Part shown: one piece after another, positions 48,214 through 60,300 of the stretch
Numbering within the stretch: position 1 is the first letter of the stretch
Layout: each line of letters begins with the position of its first letter
Assembly (NCBI GenBank): GCA_016124755.1
Contig: WGNA01000012.1
Location: 19,420 to 83,419 of the forward strand
Source of the DNA: Bacteroidota bacterium
GTDB lineage: Bacteria; Bacteroidota; Bacteroidia; NS11-12g; UBA9320
Reading direction: 5' to 3'
DNA: 64,000 bases
Notes under the pieces: generated by a model
The model's input: the letters and a program-made list of their open reading frames with translations, nothing else
Databases searched by the model: none
Told to the model about the DNA's origin: nothing
Program-made: the position numbers and the translations under genes

Positions 48214-49848
48214 ATGAATCAAAGAGAGTTGGAAACCAACAAAAACGAAGATCAGCTCAAACTTCAGATCTCGGCTGTTAAAAGACATCTCGATCACATT
48301 TATAAAGGCGGTGGTGAGAAATCCGCAGCAAAACAAAAGAGTCAGGGTAAGATGCTTGCCCGCGAACGCATCGATTACCTGAAAGACAAGAATGCGGAAT
48401 TTTTGGAAATCGGAGCCTTCGCAGGTTTCGAAATGTATGAAGAACATGGCGGTTGTCCTGCAGGTGGTGTTGTCGGTGGAATAACTAAAGTTGCCGGCCG
48501 TACGTGCTTAATTGTTGCCAACGATGCCACAGTTAAAGCCGGAGCCTGGTTCCCAATAACCGGAAAGAAAAACCTGAGATTTCAGGAAATTGCCATGGAA
48601 AACCGGATCCCCATTATTTATCTCGTTGATAGTGCCGGGGTTTATCTTCCCATGCAGGATGAGATTTTCCCGGATAAAGAACATTTCGGACGAATATTTC
48701 GGAATAATGCCATTATGAGCAGCAAGGGCATTATTCAAATTGCTGCCGTAATGGGAAGTTGTGTTGCCGGTGGTGCCTATCTCCCAATAATGAGTGACGA
48801 AGCTTTGATTGTTGATAAGACCGGCTCAATTTTTCTGGCGGGTTCTTATCTGGTTCGGGCAGCCATTGGTGAAGATATCGATAACGAATCACTTGGAGGT
48901 TCGGTAACACAAACCGATATTTCGGGTGTAATCGACGATCGTTTTCCGGATGATGCTTCTTGTCTCAACCGCATTAAATTTCTGATGGATAAAATCGGGA
49001 AGTTTGAAGAAGCCGGATTTGACAGAGCAGAGCCCAAGCCTCCTGTTTCTAAAAATCAGGATGTATACGGAATTCTTCCTTATGACCGGGCAAAACCCTA
49101 TGAATCCATCAATCTCATCAAACAACTTGTCGATGCCGGTGAGTTTGAAGAATACAAAGAAACTTATGGTAAAACCATCATTTGCGGTTATGGCAGAATT
49201 GATGGCTGGGCAGTTGGAATTGTTGCCAACAACCGCCAGTTAGTAAAAAGCAAAAAAGGAGAAATGCAATTTGGCGGGGTAATTTATTCGGACTCCGCAG
49301 ACAAAGCAGCGCGCTTCATTATGAATTGCAATCAGAAAAAAGTGCCTTTGGTATTTCTTCAGGATGTTACCGGTTTTATGGTTGGTTCGCGATCTGAACA
49401 GGGCGGCATAATTAAAGACGGTGCTAAAATGGTGAACGCCATGAGCAACAGCACAGTTCCCAAATTCACGGTAATTATCGGAAACAGTTACGGTGCCGGT
49501 AATTATGCTATGTGCGGAAAAGCCTACGACCCGCGACTTATCGTTGCCTGGCCAACTGCTAAAATTGCCGTAATGGGAGGAGAACAGGCTGCGAAGGTTT
49601 TACTTCAGATTGAGAAGGCTTCATTGGCAAAATCCGGTGAACAGATTAGTGAAGAAAAGGAAAAAGAATTACTCGACCGAATCATAAAACGATACAACGA
49701 CCAGACAACTCCTTATTATGCCGCAGCCCGTTTATGGGTTGATGCGATTATCGATCCTGCCGAAACCAGAACATGGATTTCAACCGGAATTGAAATGGCC
49801 AATCATGCACCTGTCGAGAAATTTAATGTTGGGGTAATTCAAACCTGA
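48214..49848 (+). CDS. Acyl-CoA carboxylase, carboxyltransferase (beta) subunit
   Basis: A 544-residue crotonase-superfamily carboxyltransferase that moves CO2 from biotin to an acyl-CoA. N-terminal half: SQGKMLARERIDYLKDKNAE, GGVVGGITKVAGRTCLIVAN, LVDSAGVYLPMQDE and MGSCVAGGAYLPIMSDE. C-terminal half: PLVFLQDVTGFMVGSRSEQG, NSYGAGNYAMCGKAYDPRL and WPTAKIAVMGGEQAAKVLL. The length and the GAYLPIMSDE and YDPRLIVAWP segments favour methylcrotonyl-CoA carboxylase over propionyl-CoA carboxylase, but specificity is not certain. No biotin carboxylase gene is adjacent. A TAAATTTG box ends 4 bases before the ATG, so the transcript is probably leaderless. Confidence 0.92.
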   Translation: MNQRELETNKNEDQLKLQISAVKRHLDHIYKGGGEKSAAKQKSQGKMLARERIDYLKDKNAEFLEIGAFAGFEMYEEHGGCPAGGVVGGITKVAGRTCLIVANDATVKAGAWFPITGKKNLRFQEIAMENRIPIIYLVDSAGVYLPMQDEIFPDKEHFGRIFRNNAIMSSKGIIQIAAVMGSCVAGGAYLPIMSDEALIVDKTGSIFLAGSYLVRAAIGEDIDNESLGGSVTQTDISGVIDDRFPDDASCLNRIKFLMDKIGKFEEAGFDRAEPKPPVSKNQDVYGILPYDRAKPYESINLIKQLVDAGEFEEYKETYGKTIICGYGRIDGWAVGIVANNRQLVKSKKGEMQFGGVIYSDSADKAARFIMNCNQKKVPLVFLQDVTGFMVGSRSEQGGIIKDGAKMVNAMSNSTVPKFTVIIGNSYGAGNYAMCGKAYDPRLIVAWPTAKIAVMGGEQAAKVLLQIEKASLAKSGEQISEEKEKELLDRIIKRYNDQTTPYYAAARLWVDAIIDPAETRTWISTGIEMANHAPVEKFNVGVIQT

Positions 49849-49936
49849 CACAACCCGGCACTTTGTAATTTAAAACGCAATTATGGGGATAATGTAAGGA
49901 GATTATTTTTTAATATTGATTTCCTTAAATTGAACC

Positions 49937-52900
49937 ATGAGACATCTCAGAATTTTTACGCTGTTTTTTCTGTTCTTTTTTATCAGACAGAAAGCGTTAA
50001 AGCCACACATGTAATGGGTGCCGATGTAACGTATACCTGTGATTCGGCCAAAGCATATACATTCAGAATAACTTTTTACAGGTCTTGCCAGGGAGTTCCT
50101 TTTGCAAATCCAAGTAGCGAGACCAAGGTTAAATGTGCATCCGGTGGGGCCTCTATTGGTGTTTCCCTTAATTTGATTTCCATTACAGATGTTACGCCTT
50201 ATTGCGATTCAGAGAAATCACATTGCAATCCTAAAAATACATACTCGACCGGTGAAGGAGTCGAGGCACATATCTATGAAGGACATATTGACTTTAATAA
50301 ATCACCGTACAGCATTCTTTTAACCAATGGTTGTCAGATGATTTTTGAAACCGGTCAGTGTTGCCGAAATTCAGATATCACAACCGGGGCCGCAAATCAA
50401 TACTTCTACACATATGCCATGCTGGATATTTGCAAGGCACCTGTTAATAATTCTCCTCAATATCTTCATTCACCAATTGCTTTTCAATGTTGTAACCAAC
50501 CGGTTTACACATCAATGGGTGCATATGATTATTACGACTACGATTCCATTAGTTATGAATTAGCGAAGCCGCTTAAAGCACTCAATTCGCCAATTAGTTA
50601 CAGCGGATCTTATAGTTATACACAACCATTTAAAGTTTACGACCCTACAGGAAAAGGAGTGGTAAATCCCAATGCGGTACCTCCACAGGGTTTATATGTA
50701 AACTCACAAACAGGTGAAATAACTTTTACTCCTGTTAAATGTGATGAGAAAACAATTGCAGTATTTGAAGTTAAAGAATGGAGAAAAGATACAAGCGGGC
50801 AATATAATCTAATCGGAATGGTGCGAAGAGACATGCAATTTGAAACTAAGAACTGTGTCGGAAATAATACCCCTTTATTAGCTAGTCCGTATTCGTATAA
50901 AATAAAAGCAACAGCATGTGAAAAATCCGGAAAATTTTGTTTCAACGTAAAAACAACTGATAAGATAAAATTACCACCGCCAAATCAGGACACCTTGCTT
51001 TATGATACGGTTCGTTTTTTAAATACTGTGCTTCCTGATGGCGTTACATTTTATGCTCCGACTACCAATGAAAAAAATCCTGTAGGTACCGTTTGTCTTG
51101 ATCTTTCTCAAATTGATGTTAACAAATTTGTGAATGAACCGCTTCGCATTGAAGTCTCCGCTAAAGATAACGCCTGCCCGCTAACTGCTGTAAGTACCAG
51201 AGTATATCTGATAACCTTCGACACTACCACTCAGGTTGGTAAAATCACCGGGCGAATACTTGACGATCCCAACGATAATTGTGCGTATGATGCCGGTGAA
51301 GGAAAACACAATTTTATTCGGGCAATTGGTCATTATAATTTTAAGGGATCTAAGCTTACCTATATTGAAACAGACAAGAACGGAATCTTTGAAATGTGTT
51401 CTGATACCGGATGGCACATTTATAAATTAATGAGCAATCTCTGGACAGTCACCAATTGTGACACCTTCCAAATTAATATTCGAAAAGATTCTGTTTACGA
51501 CCGAACCTTATTTTCAAGGTTAAAATATGGCATCGCCGGATATGTATATTCTGATGAAGGAAGTTGCAATGTTAAATCCGGCTCTATTCCGATCAAAAAT
51601 CAAAAACTGATAGCAACTCCGGGCGATCACATTGTTACCACCGACGAACAAGGGTTTTATTTATTTGATGTTCCACCCGGAAGTTATAAAATTCGATTAC
51701 TATCGGATTCGGTTAATTTCATTACAAGATGTGCCGATACACAATCGGTTTCATTGTCAAGCAGCACTACCGTAATGCTGGATACTTTTCTCACCTATCA
51801 GATTCCGAGGAGTGATATTCAGGTTGAAATTACCTGTAATTCCGGAAAAGTAGTTCGCAAAGGTGATGATGTAAATCTGGTTGTAACTGTTCGAAATATA
51901 GGAACCTATACAGCGGATACGGCAATTGTGACTTTGCAGGTTCCATCTGGCTTTGTGGATTCCAGCAAGAGTTCTTCGATCTGGAAAAAAGTAGCCTGGG
52001 ATAAATACCAGATGACACTTTTAAACCTTGTTCCCGGGTATAAAAAGATTGCGACAATGCACATTAAATCCGGAACCATGTATCTGGGCGATACGCTTTT
52101 ATCATTGGTATTTACAGATTCATCGGTTTTAAAGAAAGATGCTGACTGGACCAACAACAGCGATTCAATCACCTTTAAAATTGTTAAACCTTATGACCCG
52201 AATCTAAAAACTGCTGAACCCGACAGTGTGTTCACAGTTGATGATCGCAAATTGAATTATACGATTCGGTTCCAGAATGAAGGAACCGGAAATGCGGTAA
52301 ATGTAATGTTGTTAGACACCTTGCCGAAAAATTTAGATCCTGCCACATTAGAATTGCATAGTGCAAGCTCGTATTTCACATATCAGCTTCAAGAAAATAT
52401 TCTGCTAATAAATTTTCAGGACATTAACCTTCCTCCGAAAAGTCAGGATACTGCCGGAAGTGTGGGTTCCATTCAATTCAGCATTTCACTTCGGGATACA
52501 ATTTATCACGAGGAATTTGTTAAAAACCGGGTCGGAATTTATTTCGATTTCGAAGAAGTGGTAATGACTAATACACAAATTAATCATTTCAAATCACCGG
52601 TTGAATTTACGGATACGACAAAACGATTCTTCTGTGCAAATGATTCACTTCACTTACCATTCTATTCAACTTTAATTCCTTCTATTACTAATTATTTCAT
52701 TCTGGAGGCCACAGATTCTTCAGGAGATCTGAATACATTTAAAGCAATAGACACCCTTTATTCAAAGGCGCAAACCGATATTTTTAATCTGCCTGTCCCC
52801 GATGCTCTGATCCCTGGAAAACATTACACATTCAGAATAAGAACATCCGATTTCCCCTCACAAATGTTTACAGAGAAGTATCTGAAAAATATTGAAATAA

Positions 52901-54915
52901 GCCGGGCACCTGATTCCAAATTAATTTATGCAGATTCAAAAATTTGTAGTGGTTCGGAATTTCAAATTCAGCCTTCGCAAATTCATCCATCTAATAAATT
53001 ATTTATTAATGGAAATCTGATTAAAGATATCAGTTCCGGTGTTTATAATTCAGACACGGTAAAAAACAATGATATCTTTTGGTTCCGGCAAACTTCTTCA
53101 CATGGCTGTACAGAGAACACCGATTCGGTAAGTATTTCAGTATTTGCTCAACCAGAAATTAATTTTGATATCGACTCGGTAATTTGTAAAAACACAACAT
53201 TCCCCGGTTTTAAAATTAATCTGAATACGACTGCCGGAATTGGCCAGATTGATTCATTATTCTGGAATTTCGGCGACGGACAACATTCGGAAACCGCGAA
53301 CGGAGATCCCATTCCTGTTCACGTTTATTCAAACGGCGACTTTGTTGCCAGCGTTGTGGCACGAAATGATATGTGCCTTGACACCGCTTACAGTCCAATC
53401 CATTCTGGAGTATCTCCTCAGACTTCGATCATCGGAATGCGAACGGAAATATGTGAATCGGATTCTCTTGAAATTCCCGGTTCCGTAACCTTCAAAATTG
53501 GTTCTCTTAGTAAATCTGTTTTAAAAACCGGCGATGCTAATTCGTACTCTGATTATTCAATTAAACATCAATATGCAGATTCCGGAACGTATAATATTAC
53601 CCTGATCGCGGAGGATAATTTTGGATGCTCAGATACATCCACAGCTTCCGTACGAGTAATTAAAGGGCCCGTTGCTGATATCGAAACAGACAAGACATTT
53701 GGTTGCAGCAATCATCCGGAACTTTATTTGAAAACAAATATTCAAAACGATTATAAATCCTTGGTTTGGACACTTGATTCAAAAAATTATACTCAAACAA
53801 ATTTCACCCATACATTTAGCGGAACCGGAACCTTCCCGATTGAGTTAATTGTTTTGGCGGAAGGCGGTTGTAACGATACTGTGGAAACCACTTATACAAT
53901 TTATGATATTGAAAAGGCATCATTCTCGGTTCCAACACAAATCTGTTTAAACGAAGAACTTTCCATTAATTGTCCGGTATTGGATCCCATTACTATTTAT
54001 CATTGGGATGTTGCAGGATCTTCCTACACCGGACATACAATTAAACCGGATGTATCGTCACTTGTGCCCGGAAATTACATCGTTACATTGTGGACGGAAA
54101 CCGGCACCCATTGTTTCGACACCGTTAGTCAACCCTTTGAAATGAAGGATGCTCCGGTAAGTGAATTCTCCATTGACTCTGCGTGTTCAGGAATTCCGGT
54201 TACTTTAATAAATGCAACTACCAATGCAAAATCCAATACGCAGTATTCAGTTAATTGGGCTGATGGTAACAGCACCTCCTTTAATACAAATCTGATCACT
54301 GATCAACATATTTATTACACAGCGGGCACATATCAGGTATCCTTGATTGCCAGAACTGATGCTTGTTCTGATACAATGGAACACAGCACTACCGTTTTTG
54401 AATTCCCCAGTGCAGATTTTACCATGCAACTTATTGATGGCGCATTGGGCAAATATCAGTTCACCAATTTATCCGGAAATCAGATGAACAGTTTTTGGAG
54501 TTTTGAAAACGAAAGTCCGGTGATGAATAATAATCAATTTGTGGATCACAATTTTAGTGAACCGGGCGAATTCAGCGTTATGCTGATTGCACAAGGTTTT
54601 GGCGATTGCTCAGATACAACGATTAAAAGTCTGGATTATATCACCAACATTACGTTCTATATTCCGAACTCCTTTAGTAATAATGGCGACGGAAGAAATG
54701 ACAAGTTCAATATTGTTCCGGAGAAATATGTTAAGGCGGTCAATTTTAATGTTTACAATCGCTGGGGTGGCCACATGTTAAAATCAGAAGATGCCGGAAA
54801 CCTGATTAATGAAGATCTGCCTTATGGCATTTACGCTTACACATTGGAAGTAGTGGATATTTATGGAAAACATCATTATTTCAGCGGGACTTTGTATAAT
54901 TTGATTGGAGAATAA
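49937..54915 (+). CDS. Giant PKD/DUF11-like surface protein, T9SS type-B, signal peptide out of frame
   Basis: The body frame is open from 49930 to 54915 and encodes about 1650 residues. It runs: ATHVMGADVTYTC (an N-terminal module common in gliding-associated proteins), carboxypeptidase-regulatory-like units (GKITGRILDDPNDNC), a DUF11-like unit (VRNIGTYTADTAIVTLQVPS), a DPNLK-type unit (YDPNLKTAEP...NYTIRFQNEGTGNA), several PKD-like units (FWNFGDGQHSE, SVNWADGNST) and a type-B tail (YIPNSFSNNGDGRNDKF...FNVYNRWGG). The only start in this frame is TTG at 49930, with no signal peptide. An ATG at 49937 in another frame encodes a good one (MRHLRIFTLFFLFF) and stops at 50012. One extra T in a poly-T run joins them. 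Confidence 0.8.
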
Positions 54916-55198
54916 ATAGGTAGGAGGTAAATCTAATTTCACCGTTTCCGATACCATTTATTGAATGGCTATTCTAAAGGTGCATTTTTATTAATTACTT
55001 GGCGATAATTAAAGATGGAACACTCATTTATTGAGGCACACCAAATAAATTCTGGCTCGCATTAAATCGATAGTCTATCGTCGGAAACAAGGTTGACAAT
55101 AATAAACCAGAGCTTATGAAGTATTTACCACTACGGCTCAGCACATCTCTATACAGCTTGAAGTATTGTCCGGATGCGAATGAGGAATAAAAAAATAA

Positions 55199-55528
55199 AA
55201 TGTTTCTACGCATAATTACCAACTTGTGAATCGCTTCCATTTTAGTAGTAAGAAGTACATAATGTACTGTGCGAAGCGGATCCTAAAACAAGAATAGGAA
55301 CGCGTGGGTGGCCGTCGGAAAGGCGGGAATTTGTCATTTGGTAGAAAATCGGGAAAGTGCTTGACACTTCTTTCCCCAGATTTTCAACAAATGATAAAGG
55401 GCGCTTGCCAGCTTTTTTTCCGACTTGATTTTTTGTTTACTTTTTTATCAAGAAAAAAGTGAGAAAAGAGATTGAACATCGATCCCCAACCAATGTACAA
55501 TCTTGGTGTATCCAAACGGAGAAGCATT
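55199..55528 (+). mobile_element. MITE-like structured repeat, copy 4
   Basis: A 330-bp copy in the opposite orientation to copies 1-3. The left end is AATGTTTCTacG...ATTACCAACTTGTG, and the right end TCTTGGTGTA...CGGAGAAGCATT. The outer ends are flanked on both sides by AAAAATAAAA, a possible but low-complexity target duplication. The core hairpin and T-rich palindrome are intact. A short internal stretch (the ATAGCCCCGG-type segment of copies 2 and 5) is deleted. The ~280 bases between the preceding gene stop and this element show nothing I recognise, and neither do the 80 bases after it. Confidence 0.82.
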
Positions 55529-55608
55529 AAAAATAAAAGTGCAAGTTGCATTTTAATTATCGAACGAAAACTCAATTATGTAATAACATGTGATGCATTT
55601 ATTTTCTT

Positions 55609-57114
55609 TTATTCCCCAACAACAGCAAACTGCGTATAACCCGAAACACCATCCGAAATTAATTGAAGAACATACATCCCTTTTGTGAGATGATTTATTG
55701 AAACAGGATGCGATAAATCTGACGTCTCAGATTCTGAAATCAAAGCACCTGAAGCGGAAAAAATTCTAAGTAAGTAAGATGAAGATTGTTCCCATGAATT
55801 TGCAGATTCAATCCGGATGAATTCTGCTGCGGGATTAGGATAAATACTCAGTTTCACGGATTGCATTTTCGCGATTCCCAGAACAATTACTTCTACTTCC
55901 TTCGATAAAGTATCTTCACACCCCATACTGTCTATAACTTTTAATTGAACCTTGTATTTACCCATTGATGAATAGCTATGTGTTACAGGGTTTTTGTGAG
56001 AAGTATCTCCATCGTCAAAAATCCAAGTTGTATTCGTGATGTGATTGCCGTTATGCGAGAATGTGAACGCCCCTTGATTTAGATACAGAACGGTATCTGA
56101 AAAATTTACATCCACATCTTTCAATGGCGGTGGTAATAAGTAAAAATCTCTTTGAAAGCTGTCGGCACAAAACTCTCCTCCTTTGCTAACCTGACGTGAT
56201 TGAATAAGTTTAACAGTGATTTTTCCATATTGGCTAGCCGTAAAATCAAAATTTAATGAGCTGCCTTTGTGGCCCTGTGAAGTACTCCATGAAAATTTTG
56301 CTCTGTCCCAAGTACCATAAATCGGAGGTGGGTATTTGAATTTGTTTAACAATTGAAACCTATTACCCGTAAAACATTGCACACTATCGTTCCCCGGAAT
56401 GGTATTATCCAACTCAAAATAGGTTATGAATGGAACACAGACAGTATCCTGTTTAGTAATAGCTGCTTTGCATCCTGGAGATGATGCCGTTAGCGCCACT
56501 TTGAAAATTCCTCCTTTGCTGTACACATGCGCCGTATTAGTTGTTGTGTCTATGGTACTATCTCCGAAATCCCAGTTGTACATCATTGATTCACCTCTGG
56601 AATTTGAAGAAGAATTTGTGAATGAATATGAGTTATCCGCCAGACATTGATACGTATCGTCGATCGTAAAATTGGGTGAAATATTTTCGGTGAGCTGACT
56701 TCCGGTTGCATATCCGCTTGCTGTGTAATACTCATATACACCGGAATTGATGTTATATTCAAATATTGCCAGAAAATAAGTGGTATTATTCTTTAAATTC
56801 CGAAGTTTAAAGCTGTTGCCGGTTCCATTATAAACCGCATATACACCAATATTTAAGTTAAAACCTCCACCAAATGAATCGTCCGCAACAAATGCCGAAT
56901 TATATATATTAGTTGTCTTTACAGGTGCATTTTCTCCGGCAAATACAACACGTTTCTGACCATTACCGCTTGTCCACGTAACATCGAAAGAATGGCAGTA
57001 AACATTCGATATGATAATGTTTGAAGCATGAACAGTTGGTGGCTGTGCACTTAACCGAAAAACGAATGATAGAAAAAAGCCAAAGACAAAATACCTACGT
57101 AATACCATCAACAC
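55609..57114 (-). CDS. Secreted PKD protein, T9SS type-A
   Basis: A 501-residue protein with a signal peptide (RYFVFGFFLSFVFRLSAQPP, cleavage before QPP). Residues about 25-130 form an Fn3-like unit (VYCHSFDVTWTSGNGQKRVV, NNTTYFLAIFEYN). Two PKD-like units follow (MMYNWDFGDSTIDTTTN and NTTWIFDDGDTSHKNPVTHS). The C-terminus SIYPNPAAEFIRIES...GMYVLQLISDG is a T9SS type-A signal. It is likely an extracellular or surface protein with a binding role. It is divergent from the last large gene, with a 227-base gap that must contain both promoters. Confidence 0.88.
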   Translation of the reverse strand: MLMVLRRYFVFGFFLSFVFRLSAQPPTVHASNIIISNVYCHSFDVTWTSGNGQKRVVFAGENAPVKTTNIYNSAFVADDSFGGGFNLNIGVYAVYNGTGNSFKLRNLKNNTTYFLAIFEYNINSGVYEYYTASGYATGSQLTENISPNFTIDDTYQCLADNSYSFTNSSSNSRGESMMYNWDFGDSTIDTTTNTAHVYSKGGIFKVALTASSPGCKAAITKQDTVCVPFITYFELDNTIPGNDSVQCFTGNRFQLLNKFKYPPPIYGTWDRAKFSWSTSQGHKGSSLNFDFTASQYGKITVKLIQSRQVSKGGEFCADSFQRDFYLLPPPLKDVDVNFSDTVLYLNQGAFTFSHNGNHITNTTWIFDDGDTSHKNPVTHSYSSMGKYKVQLKVIDSMGCEDTLSKEVEVIVLGIAKMQSVKLSIYPNPAAEFIRIESANSWEQSSSYLLRIFSASGALISESETSDLSHPVSINHLTKGMYVLQLISDGVSGYTQFAVVGE

Positions 57115-57341
57115 AAATGTATTGTTTGTTGGTTAGAGGTTCGTCTGTGGAATGTTAAATAGGAACCGTACGAAATAATAAATTTGATTTAAACCCAAAG
57201 GTTAATAAAATTTTCGGGGTCGTAGATATTTCTGGTTAACAATATTTAATCCGTCCTTCTAAAAAGATCAAATGCAAAAATTTCTAGGTAATCCCTTCTA
57301 TTCTGAATTAACAAAACCATATATTAGCCTCAAATCTAAAC

Positions 57342-60300
57342 ATGAAAAGATCCGCTCAATTTACGCTGTTATTGTGTCTGACCTGTCTCAACGTCTGGGG
57401 CCAGCAAGCAAACTATTATACAGGGATTCCAGTAATCGACAACCGGAATTCCTATTCAAAAATCTTCACGTACGGCGATAGTATTTACCTTATTGATTCG
57501 GATCCAAATTACCTTTCCAGACCGGCATACGGTGTTGGTTACTATGAGAGCTTCAACGGTCCTCCTATCTTTAAAGACGTAATTGACCAGCGTTATAAAG
57601 ACGGATATCAGTTATTCGAGTTGTTTAAATACAATGATTTTTACTATTCTTTCGGACTAAACGGATACCATAATTTTTGTGTACTTCGGATCGACACCTC
57701 CGGGAAAACAGATATTTATATTGCCAAAGAAGATGGTGTTGATTATTACAAAGAAAACTTTAAAAATTTCAAGGCTAATCCTTTTGCATCCTTCGGAATT
57801 GTTAACGACACACTTTTCATGTGTTACCCGGATGAAGGCGTATTTAGTATGAGGAGTTATGCGTTCAACCTCAATACACAGGAATTTCTGCAGTATGATT
57901 TCAACGGATTATCAAAAAAAATGAATGCCCGGATCACCGGCTTTCAATCCGTTGATCAAAAATTAATTATTAACAGCTTCGATGCAGACAATTTGCAAAT
58001 CGTTAATCTGGATCCCAAAATCATAATCTACGATTTGGTTGCCGATTCTGTTGTTTCAATTTTAAAAGGGAAACTGAATCATCAAATCTTCCTGAAGAAT
58101 GATACCATTTGTTTTCATAAAACGGAAGCAATTGGAAGCTACAGTCCGCGAATTACGATGCTCGATCTCAAAACCGGATTGCCTACTTATAATTTGAATT
58201 CTTCAAACAACCCCATTAGGCTTGGATCCGATTTTAAAAATTATTCGTTTAAAAACAATGGTGTGGTGAAAGCTTCGGCAACAGATGTTCACGGAGATCT
58301 GTATTTCTCCGCTCAAACCACTCCGCTAATTGTGCGAAAACTCGACTGTGATTTTAACATGTCTCCTACATTTCGATATGAAGATACTTCGGAAACAAGC
58401 GAGGTTTTTTCTATGCTTGCTGATGAGAATAAACTCTGGTTAGGCGGAAAATTTGACATACTTAATTACAGCAAGGATTCTCTAATCCGGATATTGGATA
58501 CAGCGACTGGCAAGGTTATTAAATCCCTGATTTCTGCTACTGGAGAAGTCACCTCAATGGCGCAAGATGAAAATTTTATTTATGCTTCCGGTTATTTTAA
58601 AATCAATTACGCAGGCCGTGCCTATGAACATCATCTCAGAATATCCAAATCAACACTAAAAATTGACACGAATTGGGTATTGACTAAAATTCCGGCGTAC
58701 AGCAAATTATTTATCAAAGATTCTTTTCTGATTTTAAGCGGAGACCTGTTTGTTAGCTCAGCTGGTAAATCACTTAAAGGACATCTGGCATTAAACAGAT
58801 ACACCGGAGATACACTAAATTTATTAATTCCCAGAGATAATCCACCCACTGAAATACTTGCGGTTTCATCAGATACGCTGTTGTATGCAACGGAGCAGGG
58901 AGTATTTCGGTTACTTAATTCATCCTCGCATCCCGACACTTTGTTGCACCAAAACCAAATTCGTATCGTGAGTATTATTCGTAAAAAAGACACGCTCTTT
59001 ATTGCCTATTATACAACAGTTGCTGATGGGGAATCTAAAATTATTGCGTTTAATATTAAAACACTTCAACCTTTAGAATTCAATACTTTATTCGATGAAA
59101 AAATAGCCACCCTAAATTTTCTGTGTAATTCACTTTTTGCCGGGGGTTATTTTTCTTCAAGCAATATGCTACCTGCGGGAAGTGACGCAGGTCAGTTGAT
59201 GTCTTCTCAAAATGTTCTAAAACCTTTAAAGTTTACAGGAGACTCAATTCCCGAAAGTTATCCATTTGAAATAACCAGCCGACTAAAATCAGATTCTTTG
59301 CTATTCGATTTCCCAATTAATTATAAAGACAAACTGTATGTAAAAATAACTGATGTAAAAAATGGGATAATTAAAGTGGTTTCTTTGAATACTTTACCTC
59401 TGGTTTATGCTTCTAACTGGCTCCACTATACCTGTAGTAGTTTTGATGTTGACGGAGATTGGCTTTATGCGTTAAGAAATACATCTGATACGATTGATGT
59501 TTTTAATTTATCAAGCCCACCACAACATTTTGCCTTTAACAGGGGAGGTAAATTCACCAACATATCAGATCGCAAAATATTGATGGACAATGGAAAAATG
59601 CTGATAACCAATGTTGATAAAGATATTCAAATCTTTTCTTCTGGAGTATCAGGTGTGAACTTGCACACCCGACAACCTCTTGGAAATCTGCTTAATATTC
59701 CCATCGACAAAATAAACGATGCCATAAATGTCGACAGTTTCTTGTTGTTGTCTTGTGAATATAAGGGAGACAAAGCTGTTTCCAGAATAAACCTGAAAAC
59801 CGGGGAGTACACGGTTCTTTATAATGTGGACGATTTAGAATCAAGGAATAGTATAAGCCAACATGGCGACACAATCTTCTTCTATGACCTGTCAAACAAT
59901 CTTTGCAGCATCAATTTCAGGACGCCCGGTACTGTCGTTAAGAATGTTAATTCTTTATATGGTAAAATGATCGATGCACGCATTTATGCATCCCGCAAAC
60001 TAAGCTCACAAACGAACGAAATATACAGTACGGATGTAATCCATGGCGGATTAAAATCGGAGTGCATTTATCCGTCTTCAGAAAATCTAATTGGAGGTAT
60101 TTCCAACATTTATAAAACCAGTAATCATTGTTTGAGTTTTTTTACCCGAAACACTTCATCCGGCAGAACAACCTATCGACTCGCCAATGCCAATGGTGAA
60201 ATTCTGATTCAACGAGACATCCCGAAGATCCTTTTAATGAACAGCACAACGCTGTTAACATTTCAACAGGTTGGCGATTTTTTAGTTTTTAAGCAACCGA

